In this document: piece after piece, positions 61,790 to 64,000 of the stretch
Numbering within the stretch: position 1 is the first letter of the stretch
How the letters are laid out: each line of letters begins with the position of its first letter
Origin: Oxyruncus cristatus
Lineage: Eukaryota; Chordata; Aves; Passeriformes; Cotingidae
DNA: 64,000 nt
Direction of reading: 5' to 3'
Assembly: GCA_013399855.1 (NCBI GenBank)
Contig: VXAY01001209.1
Coordinates: 124,239-188,238 of the forward strand
Notes under the pieces: model-generated
What the model was told of the DNA's origin: nothing
The model's database searches: none
What the model saw: only the letters and a program-made list of their open reading frames with translations
Program-made: the position numbers and the translations under genes

Positions 61790-62273
61790 TGGGCCCCTCA
61801 CTACAAGAAAAACATTGAAGTTCTGGAGTGTGTCCAAAGAAGGGCAACAGAGCTGGTGAAAGGGTAAGTCTAGTGAGGAGTGGCTGAGGGAGCTGGGGTT
61901 GTTTAGCCTGGAGAAAAGGATCTTCAGGGGAGACATTATCGCTCTGTACAACTACCTTGAGGGAGGCTGCAGTGAGGTGGAGGTCAGTCTCTTCTCCTGT
62001 ACAACAAGTGACAGGATGAGAGGAAATGGCCTCAGGCTGTGCCAGGGGACGTTTATATTGAATATTAGAAAAAATTTTTCCTTGAAAGGGTTGTCAGGCA
62101 TTGGAACAGCTGCACAGGGAAGTGGTGGAGTCATCATCCCTAGAAGCATTCAAAACACTTGTAAAGGTGGCCCTGGAGGACATGGTTTAGGGCTGAACGT
62201 GAAAGTGCTAGGGTAATGTGTGGACTCAATGATCTTAGAGGTCTTTTCCAACCTGAATGATTCTATGATTATG
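61790..62273 (+). mobile_element. CR1 LINE 3' end, 5'-truncated, well preserved
   Basis: This is a CR1 3' terminus of about 480 bp. It begins in the segment encoding the late part of ORF2 (CATTGAAGTTCTGGAGTGTG, then AGAAGGGCAACAGAGCTGG). It continues through GTTTAGCCTGGAGAAAAGG and ends with GATCTTAGAGGTCTTTTCCA, AACCTGAATGATTCTATG and a decayed second octamer (ATTATG). Wording differs from the copy at 38 kb, so they belong to different CR1 subfamilies. A small internal deletion sits near 61861-61875 (after GTGAAAGGG). There is no RT core and no autonomy. Confidence 0.95.
61899..62216 (+). pseudogene. CR1 ORF2 C-terminal remnant
   Basis: The open frame reads [20 protein letters not shown] near its start, then [12 protein letters not shown] and [11 protein letters not shown]. 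This is the usual CR1 C-terminal order (LEKRRLRGD, YNYLKGG, SDRTRGNG, DIRKNFF). Past that point the true CR1 frame is lost (the WNRLP-type segment reads [10 protein letters not shown] here), so the last third is frame-shifted. The ATG at 61899 is not a native start. It is a fragment of transposon coding sequence, not a cellular gene. Confidence 0.85.
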
Positions 62274-64000
62274 AATTCACAGTACTACACTTATTACTTT
62301 CACCTGACCATACTCATTCACATATTCCCATATGCGGCTTGAAGTTGATCATCATGATACAATCTCATGTAGTCCAAAATTATGCCTAAATCTGAAAGAC
62401 GGTAATCACTACTCAGCCCTCTGGACATTATGTAGGGAAAACTCATTCATAAGACATTAACATTTTGTTTTAAACCTGAGTCAAAATGGTGTCCTAATGC
62501 AAGAAGAGAAGTCTTATTTCATGGAAGAAAATTATCAAAATAACCTCTACATTTGCTCATGTCACAGTATTATACAGACTCCAACTGCAACCATACTAAC
62601 ATCTTACTACTCCAAGAGCTTGGTTGAAGTTAGTGGAACTGCTCCCACTGTAACATACTGCTCAGCCTGTGTGAGACTGGCAGAATCTGATCCTCACGGA
62701 CATTCAGATCACCACCATCATTGCCATGGTCTCATATGAAATTGGGCTCCTTCTATCACTGCTTGATTTTTTAAGCTTATGAGAACTAAGAACCATTTGG
62801 CATAAATGAATTCCAAAATTTGCAGACTTCTCAGGTGTGACTATTCTGAACACAAATTTGTAATTCCTTTTCAAACCACAAAGTTTATAATACTGACAAG
62901 AGATGTATAAATAGGGCTGAGATTAAAAAGAAAGAATATTAATGCATTTTAGCTTGTACAGACCATTCCTATACTATCAGTTTCTGACATATAGCCTTTG
63001 AAAAATAAACAGATTTATGTAATTGCTACATAGACCTCCTATGTGGTATAAATATATATTGTGCTAAATATAAAAACAGCAGGCACACACAAAAATATAC
63101 ATGCAGTAAGGATCGGTGATATGGGAGCTAACAAAGACAATGCCTCCTGGGTTTACTGAGAAAATGTAATTTTTATAATGAACATTTTTTTAATCCCTGG
63201 TAATTTTAGACCCAGGCAATAAGATAGAAGTTTTTGTAAGAGAAAGTAGTACACTGGCAATACCATGGAAGAGAGAATTGATCCCAAACAAATGATTGTT
63301 AAATAGCCAGGCATCAAAAGAACAACTGTTTCTTTAGGAAGAAGGGGGGAACAGCCACAACATTTTCAGTAGTCATCAGTAGTTAAAAAACAACACTAAT
63401 CCACCATTAGTGTTTACTGATGATAACTAGATACACTCCTGTTAGTATTCCAGAGCCAGCCCTGCCATACTAATGTTTATTATTACTCTTTGTAGCTGTA
63501 GGCAGCTAGAGGCTCACTGTGTCTATCCCTTTCTCATCATTTTAAAAAGATTAATCTTTAGACAATGATCTGCTGATATCATTAATCTTAGTCTCGAACT
63601 TCTTTGTTGTTCTTGCCCTGTGATGAACAGTAACACAAAAAACGCCTTGCCTTCAAAAACAACAGGGACCTGATTTGTTGGGACTCTGCACGTCGGGTAA
63701 TTTTTCACCGCAGCACAATATAGATGTAAAATGGCAACCCAGGTGAGACAGCCTTATTCTCCACTTCACTGCCCCATTCTCATACCAAGCCCACTCCATT
63801 TATGTTAGTAAAATTATAGCTGCTGCCCAAGTAGAAAACTGCAGCGCCAGGGTTTCACATGCACTCCACGACACAGATGGCTGTGCAGTCCAATACTCTA
63901 CCAAAAATGTATTCATCTTTGTATTACAGAAAAAGAGAATCTTTCTCCGGCAAGGAGTAATAGGTTTTTCTAGAATCACTATCCTAATATTCAGCTGCTC
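62274..64000. other. AT-rich non-coding DNA, no gene recognised
   Basis: No exon is recognised. A weak palindromic-repeat resemblance lies around 62620-62660 (TTGAAGTTAGTGGAACTG). A possible tRNA-like fragment lies on the - strand at 63848-63902. The remainder looks like unique non-coding DNA. Confidence 0.5.
63848..63902 (-). other. possible tRNA-like fragment (tRNA pseudogene or SINE piece)
   Basis: On the - strand the 19 bases GGTAGAGTATTGGACTGCA (63902 to 63884) resemble the D-loop end and anticodon arm of tRNA-Cys, including a GCA triplet. About 25 bases later GTGAAACCCTGGCGCTGC weakly resembles a T arm with 3' acceptor. The 5' acceptor stem and box A are missing and the spacing is too long for a real tRNA. 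It is at best a decayed pseudogene or the head of a tRNA-derived SINE, and may be chance. Confidence 0.2.

Noticed and set aside
61614..62149. Minus-strand frames over the 62-kb CR1
   Set aside because: They are antisense shadows of the CR1 3' end or run into unique flank without homology.
1..64000. CRISPR arrays, operons, ribosome binding sites, prophage or plasmid features
   Set aside because: No spaced direct-repeat array or tightly packed gene set exists; base composition and CR1 elements indicate vertebrate nuclear DNA.

Overview
The window looks like vertebrate, most likely avian, nuclear DNA from a gene-poor, AT-rich stretch: a gene desert or a very large intron. Three CR1 LINE 3' ends are present on the + strand (about 9.6 kb, 38-39.6 kb and 61.8-62.3 kb). 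The two younger ones end in the octamer repeats ATTCTGTG or ATTCTATG that mark avian and reptilian CR1 tails. There is no sign of Alu, L1 or B1/B2 elements, and overall repeat density is low. Older repeats are also readable: a very diverged CR1 on the - strand at 15.7-15.9 kb, and several decayed copies of short palindromic repeats whose core resembles ATTGAAGTCAATGG. I recall such repeats as common in turtle and crocodilian DNA and rare and decayed in birds. The species cannot be fixed from the sequence.

Layout. 1-9.5 kb is unique non-coding DNA with simple repeats and one perfect 20-bp palindrome. 9.6-9.8 kb is an old CR1 3' end. 9.8-31.5 kb is unique AT-rich DNA with an ancient CR1, several palindromic-repeat relics, hairpins and small tandem duplications. 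31.55-33.05 kb holds two nearly identical 276-bp direct repeats 1,219 bp apart, with a single N at the end of the first copy. 33-38 kb is unique DNA with AT and CA microsatellites. 37.99-39.61 kb is the largest element, a 5'-truncated CR1 whose reverse transcriptase is readable but broken by stops and frameshifts. 39.6-55.8 kb is unique DNA with one GC-richer block (48.5-49.0 kb) and one stretch that looks like a developmental enhancer (54.0-54.3 kb). An assembly gap of 17 N follows a long poly(A) run near 55.84 kb. 55.9-61.8 kb contains two more palindromic-repeat relics. 61.8-62.3 kb is the third CR1, and the last 1.7 kb holds a possible tRNA-like fragment.

I found no intact protein-coding gene, no exon I can recognise, no complete tRNA, rRNA or snRNA gene, no CRISPR array, no retroviral provirus and no prokaryotic feature. 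The only credible protein-coding homology is to the CR1 reverse transcriptase and C-terminal region. All other open frames are short, of low complexity or unrecognisable, and are compatible with chance. No new multi-gene system is visible. The observation most worth checking is the direct-repeat pair at 31.5-33.0 kb, which is either a recent duplication or an assembly error.
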